Source of the DNA: Burkholderia glumae LMG 2196 = ATCC 33617
GTDB lineage: Bacteria; Pseudomonadota; Gammaproteobacteria; Burkholderiales; Burkholderiaceae
Assembly (NCBI RefSeq): GCF_000960995.1
Contig: NZ_CP009434.1
Location: 1,426,001 to 1,490,000 of the forward strand
Direction of reading: 5' to 3'
DNA: 64,000 bases
Both the position numbers and the translations under genes were made by a program. Positions 1 to 9,065 of the stretch are shown here, in pieces. Within the stretch, counting starts at the first letter, position 1. Each line of letters begins with the position of its first letter. The notes beneath the pieces are model-generated. The model did no database searches and was not told the DNA's origin. It worked only from the letters and a program-made list of their open reading frames with translations.

Positions 1-690
<690 letters not shown>

Positions 691-786
691 GGCTCAAGCC
701 GTTACATGGGCCGCCTCTGGCGGCGATGGTCAGAGCGTACTTGCGGCGTCATGTCTCATGGGTACACACCTGATCCATCGCAAAAA

Positions 787-833
787 GAGTACAGTTTCGT
801 TTTCAGAACGCTTGATGGCTGTCAACTGTGCTC
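787..833. promoter_or_regulatory. imperfect inverted repeat between ydeP-like and mocR-like genes
   Basis: GAGTACAGTT (787-796) and AACTGTGCTC (824-833) are reverse complements with one mismatch, centres about 37 bp apart, in the 166-bp gap between divergent genes. MocR/GntR regulators usually act on such a divergent neighbour and bind repeats with this sort of spacing. The sites are seen; the assignment to the adjacent MocR protein is inference. Confidence 0.4.
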
Positions 834-856
834 CCTATCTTGCTGAAAGGCGCTGT

Positions 857-2359
857 ATGACGCGCTATGAGAAGCTGGCCGACGAGATCGACGGGATGAT
901 CCGGCGCGGCGTGTACCGGCCCGGCGATCGCGTGCCCTCGGTGCGGCAGGCGGCGCGCCAGCACGACCTCAGCATCACCACCGTGGTGCGCGCCTACCTC
1001 GTGCTGGAGAGCCGCGGCGCGATCGAGAGCCGGCCGCAGTCGGGCTACTTCGTGCGCGCGCGCGGGGCCGCCGGCGAGCCGATGCTCGACGCGAGCACGC
1101 CGATCGCGGTGTCGTCCACGGTGGACGTGAGCCGGCTGGTGCTGTCCACGCTGCGCAGCATCGCGCGCGACGACGCGGTGCCGCTGGGCTCGCCGTATCC
1201 CGATTCGGCGCTGTTCCCCTCGCAGCGGATCGCGCGCCACATGCACGCGATCGCGCGCGGGCGCACGCGCTGGGGCGTGGTGGACGACCTGCCGCCCGGC
1301 AACCCCGAGCTGATCCGGCAGATCGCGCGGCGCTACGGCGAGCGCGGCGTCGCCGTCGATCCGAACGAGATCGTCGTGACGATCGGCGCGACCGAGGCGA
1401 TCAACCTGTGCCTGCAGGCAGTGGCGCGGCCCGGCGACACGATCGCGGTCGAATCGCCGACCTTCTACGCGATGCTGCACGCCATCGAGCGGCTCGGCAT
1501 GCGTGCGATCGAGGTGGCCACGCATCCGGTGGACGGCATCGACCTCGATGCGCTGGCGCGGATCCTCGAACGCGAGCCGATCGCCGCCTGCATGGTGATG
1601 CCGAACTTCCAGAACCCGCTCGGCTTTTGCATGAGCGACGCGCGCAAGGCCGCGCTCGTCGCGCTGCTCGAACGCCACGACGTGCCGGCCATCGAGAACG
1701 ACGTCTACCACGAACTGCACCACGGCGAGGTGCGCCCGAGCGCGCTGAAGTCGTTCGACCGGCGCGGGCTGGTGCTGCACTGCGCGTCGTTCTCGAAAAG
1801 CCTGTCGCCGGCCTTCCGGATCGGCTGGGCGATGCCGGGCCGCTACCGCGATCAGGTCGAGAAGCTCAAGTTCCTGAACACGCTCGGCACGCCCGCGCTC
1901 GACCAGCTCGCGATCGCGGAATACCTCGGCCACGACGGCTACGACCATCACCTGCGGCGCATCCGCAAGACCTTCGCGCAGCAGGCCAGCCTGATGGCCG
2001 CGATGGTGCGGCGCTTCTTTCCCGAGGGCACGCGCCTGTCGCAGCCCGCGGGCGGCTACGTGCTGTGGGTGGAACTGCCGCCCGCCTGCGATGCGATCGC
2101 GCTGTACCGGCTCGCGCTGGCCGAGCGGATCACCATCGGGCCGGGGCACATGTTCTCGACCACCGGCAACTACCAGCACTGCATCCGGCTCAACTACAGT
2201 TATCCGTGGTCGCCGCAGATCGAGGACGCGCTGCGCCGGCTCGGACGGCTGGTGGCCCGCGTCGCGCACGGCGGCGGGCATGACGGGCATGGCAAGGACG
2301 AGGGCAAGGGCGGCACCAAGCCGCGCAAGCGAGTGACGAACCGGCAGGAGACGCGATGA
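857..2359 (+). CDS. MocR-type (GntR/aminotransferase-like) transcriptional regulator
   Basis: A 500-residue protein with an N-terminal GntR winged helix (about 1-75: YEKLADEIDGMI, VYRPGDRVPSVRQAA, ESRPQSGYFV) joined to a fold-type I aminotransferase-like domain (about 110-465). The PLP Schiff-base lysine is K314 in CASFSKSLSPAFRIGW, and VMPNFQNPLG is the typical PLP-site loop. Length is normal for MocR proteins. The frame is open upstream to 662, but ATG 857 puts the helix-turn-helix at the N-terminus as in the family. Its stop overlaps the next gene's start (ATGA). It probably controls the divergent YdeP-like oxidoreductase and itself; the effector is unknown. Confidence 0.9.
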   Translation: MTRYEKLADEIDGMIRRGVYRPGDRVPSVRQAARQHDLSITTVVRAYLVLESRGAIESRPQSGYFVRARGAAGEPMLDASTPIAVSSTVDVSRLVLSTLRSIARDDAVPLGSPYPDSALFPSQRIARHMHAIARGRTRWGVVDDLPPGNPELIRQIARRYGERGVAVDPNEIVVTIGATEAINLCLQAVARPGDTIAVESPTFYAMLHAIERLGMRAIEVATHPVDGIDLDALARILEREPIAACMVMPNFQNPLGFCMSDARKAALVALLERHDVPAIENDVYHELHHGEVRPSALKSFDRRGLVLHCASFSKSLSPAFRIGWAMPGRYRDQVEKLKFLNTLGTPALDQLAIAEYLGHDGYDHHLRRIRKTFAQQASLMAAMVRRFFPEGTRLSQPAGGYVLWVELPPACDAIALYRLALAERITIGPGHMFSTTGNYQHCIRLNYSYPWSPQIEDALRRLGRLVARVAHGGGHDGHGKDEGKGGTKPRKRVTNRQETR

Positions 2360-2694
2360 CGAACCGACCGCATGACGCGAGGCCCGATGCGCCGCGCGAC
2401 CACGACGCCGACGACGCCGACGACGCCGACGACGAGGGCGGGCTCGATCCGACCGTCGCCGCGGTGCTGCAACAGTTGCGCGAGGCGCTGGCCGAGACGC
2501 CGGGGCGCGCCTGGTCGCTCGCGAAGCTCGGCAAGCGCTCGCAGGTGCCGATGAGCACGCTGCGGCGCACGCTCACGCAGCTCGACGCGGCCGGCCTCAC
2601 GGCCACCGAACTCGGCGAGGACGGCAGCGGGCACGCGGTGCTGACGCAGGAGGGCGTGGCGCTCTGCGAGGTGCTGTTCGGCGCCAACGACTGA
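2356..2694 (+). CDS. small winged-helix-like protein
   Basis: A 112-residue protein translationally coupled to the MocR gene by a 4-base ATGA overlap. The first 30 residues are an acidic, low-complexity Asp/Ala tail made by a short GACGCCGAC-type DNA repeat (about 2403-2432). Residues 35-110 read like a winged-helix fold of the ArsR/MarR sort: a helical start (AAVLQQLREAL), a Ser/Thr-rich recognition-helix segment (VPMSTLRRTLTQLDAAGL) and a wing (TELGEDGSGHAVLTQEGVALCEVL). It could be a DNA-binding partner of the MocR protein. I do not recognise a named family. Confidence 0.7.
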   Translation: MTNRPHDARPDAPRDHDADDADDADDEGGLDPTVAAVLQQLREALAETPGRAWSLAKLGKRSQVPMSTLRRTLTQLDAAGLTATELGEDGSGHAVLTQEGVALCEVLFGAND

Positions 2695-2886
2695 GGGCGC
2701 CAGCGCGGCACCGCGCGGGCGCGATGCCGGCGCCGGAGGCTGCCTCGCAGGTCGCCTCGCGCATCGCCCGCGCGGCCTCCGGCGCGCCCGGGCAGGGTGT
2801 GCCGCGAGCGCGCCGCGGCTGACCGGTGCCTGCCGCCGCAAGCCCCGAGGCCGGCCGTCGGCCCAAAGGCTCGGCCCGCGCTCGCC

Positions 2887-3816
2887 TCAGGCGGGTGCCG
2901 GCCTGTCCGGCGCGTCGCGCTGGGCAAGCACGAACGCCACGAAACGGGCCGCCGCCGGATCGCGCAGCTCGGCCGGATAAGCGAGATGCAGCGGCGCCGA
3001 GAGGCCGGCGTCGGCCGTGAGCGGGCAGAACACCGTGCTGCGGTTGTCGTAGCGCCGCATTGAGGCCGGCACGAGCGTGACGCCGAGGCCGGCCGCCACC
3101 ATGTGGATGCCGGTCAGCATGCGCGGCACCTCATGCGCGACCTGCGGTACGAAGCCGTGGCGCCGGCACGCGGCGAGCAGGTCGGCATACATGCCGGGGG
3201 CGCCGGGCCGGCGCACCAGGATGAATGCCTCGGGTTCGAGCGCCTTCAGCGGGATCGCCGGCGGCGCATCGCCGATTGCCGCCAGCAGCCGGTGCCCGAC
3301 CGGCAGCACCGCCACCATCGGCTCGTCGAGCATCTGCTCGAACGCCACGCCCGACGGCGCATCCACCGGCTTTCTCAAGAACGCCACCTGCAGCTGGCCG
3401 TGCGACAGGCCCTCGATCAGCTCGGCCGCGTTGCGCTCCGACAGCGCGATCTCGATGCCGGGGTTGGCCGCCCTAAACGCGCGGATCGCGTCGGTCGTCA
3501 GCGGATGGAAGCCGGCCGAGCTGGTGAGCCCGACCGCGATCGCGCCGAGTTCGCCGCGCGCGATCCGCCGCGCGTGGGCGACGCCCTGCTGCAGCGTGTC
3601 GAGCACGAGCCCGGCGTTTTGCGCGAAGGCACGGCCGGCCGGCGTCAGCGCCACGCCGCGCGGCAGGCGCACGAACAGGTCGAAGCCGATTTCCTCCTCC
3701 AGCAGCCGGATCTGCTGCGACAGCGGCGGCTGCTGCATCGCCAGCCGCTCGGCGGCGCGCGTGAACTGGCCTTCCTCGGCGACGGCGAGGAAGTACCGCA
3801 GATGTCGCAATTCCAT
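2887..3816 (-). CDS. LysR-family transcriptional regulator
   Basis: A 309-residue LysR regulator with its helix-turn-helix at residues 1-60 (MELRHLRYFLAVAEEGQFTR, then AAERLAMQQPPLSQQIRLLE) and a substrate-binding-like effector domain from about 90. The MELRHLRYF opening is usual for the CatR/BenM/TfdR-like branch that responds to aromatic or carboxylic acids. It is divergent from the hydrolase-permease-hydrolase operon beginning near 4 kb, with a perfect dyad between them (3849-3871), so it is the likely regulator of that operon. The inducer is unknown. Confidence 0.9.
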   Translation of the reverse strand: MELRHLRYFLAVAEEGQFTRAAERLAMQQPPLSQQIRLLEEEIGFDLFVRLPRGVALTPAGRAFAQNAGLVLDTLQQGVAHARRIARGELGAIAVGLTSSAGFHPLTTDAIRAFRAANPGIEIALSERNAAELIEGLSHGQLQVAFLRKPVDAPSGVAFEQMLDEPMVAVLPVGHRLLAAIGDAPPAIPLKALEPEAFILVRRPGAPGMYADLLAACRRHGFVPQVAHEVPRMLTGIHMVAAGLGVTLVPASMRRYDNRSTVFCPLTADAGLSAPLHLAYPAELRDPAAARFVAFVLAQRDAPDRPAPA

Positions 3817-3848
3817 GCTGGCAGGCTCCGGCAGGGGGCGAAATTTTT

Positions 3849-3871
3849 TGCCATATTTTTTACATATGGCA
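3849..3871. promoter_or_regulatory. perfect dyad, probable LysR operator
   Basis: TGCCATAT (3849-3856) and ATATGGCA (3864-3871) are perfect inverted arms with a 7-bp spacer, giving a T-N11-A core. The dyad sits 33 bp upstream of the LysR start inside a markedly AT-rich stretch (3840-3900), exactly where a LysR protein is expected to bind to control itself and the divergent operon. Confidence 0.6.
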
Positions 3872-3997
3872 CTAGCAGAGAATGAATATTTTACATCTGG
3901 CTCGCCGTTCCCTAGGATGGCATCTGACCCACGGGTGGCAAGCGTTCCCAGGCAGGCGCACGCGGCGCCGCGGGGCCACCCTGTCAGGAGATGCGCA

Positions 3998-4192
3998 GTG
4001 AAGAAGCTCCATGCCGCGGCCGCCGTGCCGCCTGCCCGCTGCGCGTGCGCTCACGCGCAGCAGCATGTCGTGGCCGAAGCGCCGCCACTGGGAACGGCCA
4101 GCGCAGGGGGCGGCAACGCGCTGAACGGCGCGGCGGTGGCCGGCACGTTCCAGCCTTGCCGAGCGCTTCGTCCGTTTGCCTTGCCCGTTTGA
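3998..4192 (+). CDS. possible small protein with exported-type N-terminus
   Basis: A 64-residue reading frame from GTG 3998, preceded by CAGGAG (3985-3990) at a good ribosome-binding distance. It begins VKKLHAAAAVPPARCACAHAQ, loosely like a signal sequence ending in AHA-Q, and has Ala/Gly-rich remainder without known motifs. It ends 25 bp before the hydrolase start, so it would be the first gene of that operon. It might equally be a decayed gene or a chance frame in GC-rich DNA; the SD sequence is the main support. Confidence 0.3.
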   Translation: MKKLHAAAAVPPARCACAHAQQHVVAEAPPLGTASAGGGNALNGAAVAGTFQPCRALRPFALPV

Positions 4193-4217
4193 CGCCGGCC
4201 CACCAGGAGCAGTCCGC

Positions 4218-5342
4218 ATGCCTTTCGACACGTCCTTGCCGCGCAGGCTGCGCGGCGTCGGCCCCGCCTGCGCGCTGGGGCTCGCGCTGGCGGGCGGCCC
4301 TGCGGCCGCCGCCCAGGCCGCCGGCCCCGCCAGCGCACCGCACGCCTACCAGCCGCATCTGCGGCCGGTGGCGCGGATCGCCGCCACGCGCATGCGGATC
4401 GACACGCCGGCCGGCAGCGCGCAGTTTCCGCTCTACCTGTCGCGCGACTGGAGCCAGCCGTTGCCCGGCGTGACGCGCGCGGTGATCGTGATTCACGGCA
4501 AGTTGCGCAATGCGGACCGCTATTTCAGGCTTGCGGAGGCTGCCCGCGCCGCGGCGCGCGAGCAGGGCGCCGCGGCGGCCGACCAGGCCGGCACGCTGCT
4601 GGTCGCGCCGCAGTTTCTCGCCACGCTCGATCTGGCCGGCCGTGACGCGCCGGCCGCGCTGCTGCGCTGGGATGCCAACGGCTGGATGGCGGGCGACGAC
4701 GCGGTCAGCCCCGTGCCCCTCAGCTCCTATGCGGTGCTCGATGCGATCGTGGCGCGGCTGGCCGATCGCCGGCGCTTTCCGAACCTGAAGACGGTGGTGC
4801 TCGCCGGCCATTCGGGCGGCGGCCAGGTGGTGCAGCGCTACGCGGTGGCCGCGCGCGAGACGGGGGCGCTGTCCCGCGAGGGCATCGCGCTGCGCTACGT
4901 GGTGTCGAGCCCGTCGTCGTATGCGTATTTCGACGCCGAGCGCCCCGGCGCGCACGGCAAGCCGGCCGCGTTCGACGCCGCCGCCTGCCCCGGCTTCGAC
5001 GACTGGAAATACGGCATGGCCAAACGCCCGCCGTATCTGGCCGACCGCTCGGCCGCGCAGCTCGAGGCCGCCTACGCGGCGCGCCGCGTGACCTATCTGG
5101 TCGGCGGCAATGACGACGACCCGCGGCAGCGGGCGCTCGACCGCAGCTGCCCGGCCGAGGCCCAGGGCCCGCAGCGGCTCGCGCGCGCCGAGGCCTATTT
5201 CGGCTACCTGCGCGCCCGCCACCCCGAGGGGCTGAATCAGCGCCTGCAGGTGGTGCCCGGCGTCGGCCACGACGGCGCGAAGATGCTGGGATCGGCCTGC
5301 GCGCTCGCGGCGATCTACGATACCGCGGCGTGCGGATCATGA
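4218..5342 (+). CDS. exported alpha/beta hydrolase
   Basis: A 374-residue protein. Residues 1-35 form a secretion signal (basic MPFDTSLPRRLRG, hydrophobic core, cut near AAAAQA). The alpha/beta-hydrolase core shows an early HGK oxyanion motif (VIVIHGKLRNADRYF), nucleophile S199 in LAGHSGGGQV, and the active-site His in VPGVGHDGAKM. ATG 4218 follows an AGGAG-like site and places the signal at the terminus. It is a clear paralogue of the cytosolic protein at 6715 (shared HGxLRNADxYFRL, GHSGGGQVxQRYAV, FNAWKYG-like and DPxxxALDRSC motifs). The stop overlaps the permease start (ATGA). It probably cleaves an ester or amide before uptake; the substrate is unknown. Confidence 0.8.
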   Translation: MPFDTSLPRRLRGVGPACALGLALAGGPAAAAQAAGPASAPHAYQPHLRPVARIAATRMRIDTPAGSAQFPLYLSRDWSQPLPGVTRAVIVIHGKLRNADRYFRLAEAARAAAREQGAAAADQAGTLLVAPQFLATLDLAGRDAPAALLRWDANGWMAGDDAVSPVPLSSYAVLDAIVARLADRRRFPNLKTVVLAGHSGGGQVVQRYAVAARETGALSREGIALRYVVSSPSSYAYFDAERPGAHGKPAAFDAAACPGFDDWKYGMAKRPPYLADRSAAQLEAAYAARRVTYLVGGNDDDPRQRALDRSCPAEAQGPQRLARAEAYFGYLRARHPEGLNQRLQVVPGVGHDGAKMLGSACALAAIYDTAACGS

Positions 5343-6709
5343 GCCGCGCCACGCCCGCCCCGGCACACCAGGCAGCGCGGCCGGACGCGGCCGCGGCGCG
5401 TCTGTCGCCGGCGATGGTGCGCCGCGCGATCTTCGCCTCGGTGCTCGGCAACGGCCTGGAATGGTTCGATTTCCTGATCTACGGCTATTTCTCGAAGATC
5501 ATCGCGCAGGTGTTCTTCCCGGCCGGCAACGCGCTCGTCTCGCTGCTGCTGACGCTCGCGACCTTCGCGATCGGCTTCGTGGTGCGGCCTATCGGCGGCA
5601 TCCTGCTCGGCGTCTACGCCGACCGCGCGGGACGCAGCCGCGCGCTGTCGCTGCTGATCATCTCGATGGCGGCCAGCACGCTGCTGATGGGCCTCACGCC
5701 CGGCTACGCGCAGATCGGCTACGCGGCGCCCGCGCTGGTGATCCTCGCGCGCGTGCTGCAGGGGCTCTCGGTGGGCGGCCAGTTCGCGACCGCATCGGCG
5801 ATGCTGGTCGAGTACGCGCCGCCCGGCCGCAGGATGTTCTACGGCAGCTTCAACATGACGGCGCAGTCGTTCGCGCTGCTGCTCTCGTCGGGCGCCGGCT
5901 ACCTGCTCACCACGCGGCTCTCGCACGACTCGCTGGCGGCATGGGGCTGGCGCGTGCCGTTCCTGTGCGGCGCGCTGGCCGGCCCGCTCGGCTTCTACAT
6001 CCGCCACCGGGTGGCCGAGTCGCCCGAGTTCCAGCAATTGCGCCGCGCGCAGCCGGACCCGCGCGCGACGGTGCCGCTTGCCGCGTTCTTCCGCGACAAC
6101 GGCCGCGCCGCGCTCTGCGCGATGGGCGTGATCGCGGTGGGGGCGGCCACCAACTACGTCTGGCACTCGTACCTCGCCGTCTACGTCGAGCGCCAGCTGC
6201 ACCTGCCGCTGCAGGTCGCGCTGCGCGGCGCGTTCCTCTCGGGCCTGCTGAACCTGTTCCTGTTCCCGCTGGCGGGGCGCCTGGCGGACCGCTTCGGCGC
6301 GTACCGGCTGTTCTACGCGGTCACCATCGCCTGGATGATCTGCGCGTATCCGCTCTACCTGTTCGTGGTCGCGGAGCCGTCGGCCTCGCGCCTGCTCGTC
6401 GCGCAACTCGTCGCGACGGTGTTTCTCGCGGCGATGTCGGGCGCGCACCCCGGCATGCTCGCGACGCTGTTCCCGGTGCGGAGCCGCTCGGCCGGCGTCG
6501 CGCTCTCGTACAACCTCTCGGTCACGCTGTTCGGCGGCCTGGCGCCGTTTACCGTCACCTGGCTGATCTCGCTGACGGGCAGCAGCCTGACACCCGCCTT
6601 CTATCTGATCTTTGCCGGTTTCGTCTCGCTGGCGCTGGTCGGGTCGTGCCGTCGCGGGCACCCCGGGCTCGGCGTCGAGGCACCCGTCACGCCGAGGACG
6701 CCCGCTTGA
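5339..6709 (+). CDS. MFS permease, metabolite:H+ symporter (MHS) type
   Basis: A 456-residue, 12-helix major facilitator. The opening after a 25-residue cytoplasmic tail, ASVLGNGLEWFDFLIYGYFS, is the signature of the MHS branch (ProP, shikimate, citrate and alpha-ketoglutarate symporters). The cytoplasmic loop motif appears as GVYADRAGRSRALSLL, and RVLQGLSVGGQF marks helix 4-5. ATG 5339 overlaps the hydrolase stop; a GTG 9 bases earlier is also in frame. It is sandwiched between two paralogous hydrolases, the first exported and the second cytosolic, suggesting it imports their product or substrate. Substrate unknown. Confidence 0.85.
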   Translation: MSRATPAPAHQAARPDAAAARLSPAMVRRAIFASVLGNGLEWFDFLIYGYFSKIIAQVFFPAGNALVSLLLTLATFAIGFVVRPIGGILLGVYADRAGRSRALSLLIISMAASTLLMGLTPGYAQIGYAAPALVILARVLQGLSVGGQFATASAMLVEYAPPGRRMFYGSFNMTAQSFALLLSSGAGYLLTTRLSHDSLAAWGWRVPFLCGALAGPLGFYIRHRVAESPEFQQLRRAQPDPRATVPLAAFFRDNGRAALCAMGVIAVGAATNYVWHSYLAVYVERQLHLPLQVALRGAFLSGLLNLFLFPLAGRLADRFGAYRLFYAVTIAWMICAYPLYLFVVAEPSASRLLVAQLVATVFLAAMSGAHPGMLATLFPVRSRSAGVALSYNLSVTLFGGLAPFTVTWLISLTGSSLTPAFYLIFAGFVSLALVGSCRRGHPGLGVEAPVTPRTPA

Positions 6710-6714
6710 GCACC

Positions 6715-7728
6715 ATGCCCCCCGACCTCGAGGGCAGCCACGACGAACGCGCGCCGAACGAACGGCCCGTCGACGTGATCGCCCCGCAGCATCTGAGCGT
6801 CGCCACGCCGGCCGGCGCCGGCACCGTGCCGCTGTACACCAGCGGCGAGTGGAACGCACCGCAACCGGGCGTGCGCAGTGCCGTGATCCTGCTGCACGGC
6901 CGGCTGCGCAACGCCGACGCGTATTTTCGGCTCGCCCGGCGCGCACGCGCCGCGGCCGGCCGCCATGCCGAGCACGCGGTGCTGCTGGTGCCGCAGTTCC
7001 TCGCGCGGGCCGACGCCGAGGCGCATCGTCTGCCGGCCTCGACGCTGGTCTGGGACTGGACCGGCTGGATGGGCGGCGGCGAGGCGCTCGCGCCCGCGCC
7101 GGTCAGCTCGTTCGAGGTGATCGACGCGCTGCTGGCCGCGCTGGCCGACGCGCGCGGGTTTCCCGCGCTGCGCGAGGTGGTGGTGGCCGGCCACTCGGGC
7201 GGCGGCCAGGTCGCGCAGCGCTACGCCGTGCTGGCACGCGGCGAGGCGGCGCTGACCGAACGCGGCGTGGCGCTGCGCTACGTGATCGCGAATCCATCCT
7301 CCTACGTGTATTTCGACGCGCTGCGCCCCGATGCCGGCGCTGGCTTCTCGGCCTACGACGCGGCGCGCTGCGCCGGCTTCAACGCCTGGAAGTACGGGCT
7401 CGAGGCGCTGCCGCCCTATGCCAGCGGGCAGGCCGCCGCGGCCGAGCCGGGTGCCTTCGAGCGCGCCTACCTGAAGCGCGACGTGACGATGCTGCTCGGC
7501 GAGCGCGACTGCGACCCGCAGCATCCGGCGCTCGACCGCTCGTGCGCGGCGATGGCGCAGGGCGCGCACCGGCTCGAGCGCGGGCTCGCCTACGCGCGCT
7601 ACATCGCGGCGCGCGCGCCGGCCGGCTGCACGCATGCGACGCACCGGATTCCCGGCGCGGGCCATGACGCCGACGCGGTGTTCGGCTCGCCGGCCGGCAT
7701 CGCGGCATTGTTCGGCGAGCCGGCGTAA
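6715..7728 (+). CDS. cytosolic alpha/beta hydrolase, paralogue of the exported one
   Basis: A 337-residue hydrolase starting 5 bp after the permease stop. It has no signal peptide but otherwise follows the protein at 4218 closely: VILLHGRLRNADAYFRLARR, nucleophile S161 in VAGHSGGGQV, and the His in IPGAGHDADAVFG near the C-terminus. It conserves the unusual NPSSYVYFDALRP and CAAMAQG segments, so the two genes are products of duplication on either side of the transporter gene. A job in breaking down the imported compound is an inference from this layout. Confidence 0.8.
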   Translation: MPPDLEGSHDERAPNERPVDVIAPQHLSVATPAGAGTVPLYTSGEWNAPQPGVRSAVILLHGRLRNADAYFRLARRARAAAGRHAEHAVLLVPQFLARADAEAHRLPASTLVWDWTGWMGGGEALAPAPVSSFEVIDALLAALADARGFPALREVVVAGHSGGGQVAQRYAVLARGEAALTERGVALRYVIANPSSYVYFDALRPDAGAGFSAYDAARCAGFNAWKYGLEALPPYASGQAAAAEPGAFERAYLKRDVTMLLGERDCDPQHPALDRSCAAMAQGAHRLERGLAYARYIAARAPAGCTHATHRIPGAGHDADAVFGSPAGIAALFGEPA

Positions 7729-7782
7729 CGGTGCGCGCGCCGTATACTGGCGGCCCTCAAGCGACGTCCCTCGAACCCAGCC

Positions 7783-8007
7783 GTGCCCCATACACCCGAC
7801 ACGCCATCCGCCGCCGGCCCCGTCCCGGCTTCGTCGTCCGGCCGCGACGACCCGCGCCCGCTGCCGCCCGTGCCGCCCGAACTCGAGGACTGCTGCCAAT
7901 CCGGCTGCGCGCCCTGTGTGTTCGATCTCTACGACGATGCGCTGCAACGCTACCGGGCCGAACTCGCCGCGTGGCGCGAACGCTATCCGGATGCCGGGCC
8001 TTCCTAG
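7783..8007 (+). CDS. small oxidoreductase-like domain protein
   Basis: A 74-residue protein from a GTG start. After a Pro/Ser-rich N-terminus it carries PPELEDCCQSGCAPCVFDLY, the Cys-rich block of the short 'oxidoreductase-like N-terminal' family (PF09791), followed by DDALQRYRAELAAWRERYP. The CC-x3-C-x2-C arrangement suggests metal or redox chemistry, but no function is established. It follows the hydrolase by 54 bp and is probably independent of it. Confidence 0.75.
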   Translation: MPHTPDTPSAAGPVPASSSGRDDPRPLPPVPPELEDCCQSGCAPCVFDLYDDALQRYRAELAAWRERYPDAGPS

Positions 8008-8097
8008 GCCGGTGGCCCATGCCGCAGTGTTCCTGCGCGAGGCGCCGCGGCGACTGCCGGGCGTGCCGGCCTGGCGACCAGGCCCGCTCGCGCGCGC

Positions 8098-8766
8098 TCA
8101 GCGCGGGGGCGTCGCGCGGTTGGCCCAGCCGCCGTGGTCGGCGCGCAGCTGATGGCCGCGCTTCGCGAACGTGTAGCCGGTGCGCAGGATCATCACGCCG
8201 ATCAGCGTGGCCGCGAGCGGGTCGAGGCGCGGCAGGCCGAGGCGCGCGCCGGCCAGCGCCAGCGTGGCCAGCAGCAGCGTCAGCGCGTCGACGCGGATAT
8301 GCCAGGCGCTCGCCTCGATCAGCGCGGCGCCGCCGATCGCACGCGCGCGGCCCAGCATCCAGCGCGACAGCGATTCCTTGCCGGCCAGCGTCATGCCCAG
8401 CACCGCCAACGAGATCGCGTCGGGCGAGATGTCGGGCGGTGCCGACAGGCCGGTGGCGGCCTGCCAGATCATCTGCGCGCCGGCGGCGAGCAGCAGCATG
8501 CCCAGGCCGGTCAGCGCGAGCGGCTCGTAGGTCGGCCGCTGTTCGGGCGGCAGCTTCGCGTCGAGCCGGCAGGCGAGCAGCAGCAGCGCGTCGGCGATCA
8601 GGTCGATCGCCGCGTGGATGGTATCGGCGAACAGCCCCGACGAATGGGTGGCGCAGGCGGCACCGGCCTGCGCGGTCATCAGCAGCAGGTTGACGACCAG
8701 GCTGGTCGTCAGCACCCGGCTGGTGATCGCATGGACGGATTGCGACGCGCGCGCTGAGCTCGGCAT
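8098..8766 (-). CDS. short cation diffusion facilitator (CDF) transporter
   Basis: A 222-residue membrane protein with about six hydrophobic segments. It has both HxxxD metal-site motifs expected in CDF helices II and V: HAAID in SSGLFADTIHAAIDLIADAL and HIRVD in EASAWHIRVDALTLLL. CDF proteins normally have a further C-terminal cytoplasmic ferredoxin-like domain of about 90 residues; here the protein ends about 20 residues after the last helix. ATG 8766 is preferred over a TTG at 8838 in the same frame. It likely exports Zn, Co or a similar divalent ion. Confidence 0.75.
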   Translation of the reverse strand: MPSSARASQSVHAITSRVLTTSLVVNLLLMTAQAGAACATHSSGLFADTIHAAIDLIADALLLLACRLDAKLPPEQRPTYEPLALTGLGMLLLAAGAQMIWQAATGLSAPPDISPDAISLAVLGMTLAGKESLSRWMLGRARAIGGAALIEASAWHIRVDALTLLLATLALAGARLGLPRLDPLAATLIGVMILRTGYTFAKRGHQLRADHGGWANRATPPR

Positions 8767-8991
8767 GGGGCGTGGGGGTGGTCTGTTCTGCAGGTCGAAG
8801 CCGGACTGTATCGGCGGCAAATGGCAGACCGATGACAAGCCGGGTACGGGGCCGGCGCGCAGCCAACGGGCGCGGCCGGCGCGGCGACGTCAGGGGCCGT
8901 CGTCAACGGGGCGGCCGGATCGGCATGCACGCTGCGGCCTGCGCAGGGGCGCGCGGCGCGCGGCAGGCGCAAGCGTGGGGCGGAATGCAGG

Positions 8992-9030
8992 ACGGCTCGC
9001 CCGCCGCAACCGCAGCGACGGGCGAGCCGT
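8992..9030. repeat. 12-bp perfect inverted repeat after the protease gene
   Basis: ACGGCTCGCCCG (8992-9003) pairs with CGGGCGAGCCGT (9019-9030), with a 15-nt loop. It lies 36 bp beyond the minus-strand subtilase stop, a position for a transcript-end hairpin, but no U-tract follows on either strand. It may protect the mRNA 3' end or act with Rho. Confidence 0.5.
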
Positions 9031-9065
9031 GGTGAGGCCCGAGGGGAGCGGGCCGGGGGGAAAGC

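Noticed and set aside
803..2290. A 495-codon minus-strand open frame opposite the MocR gene
   Set aside because: Composition (Arg/His/Gln-rich, no motifs) marks it as an antisense shadow.
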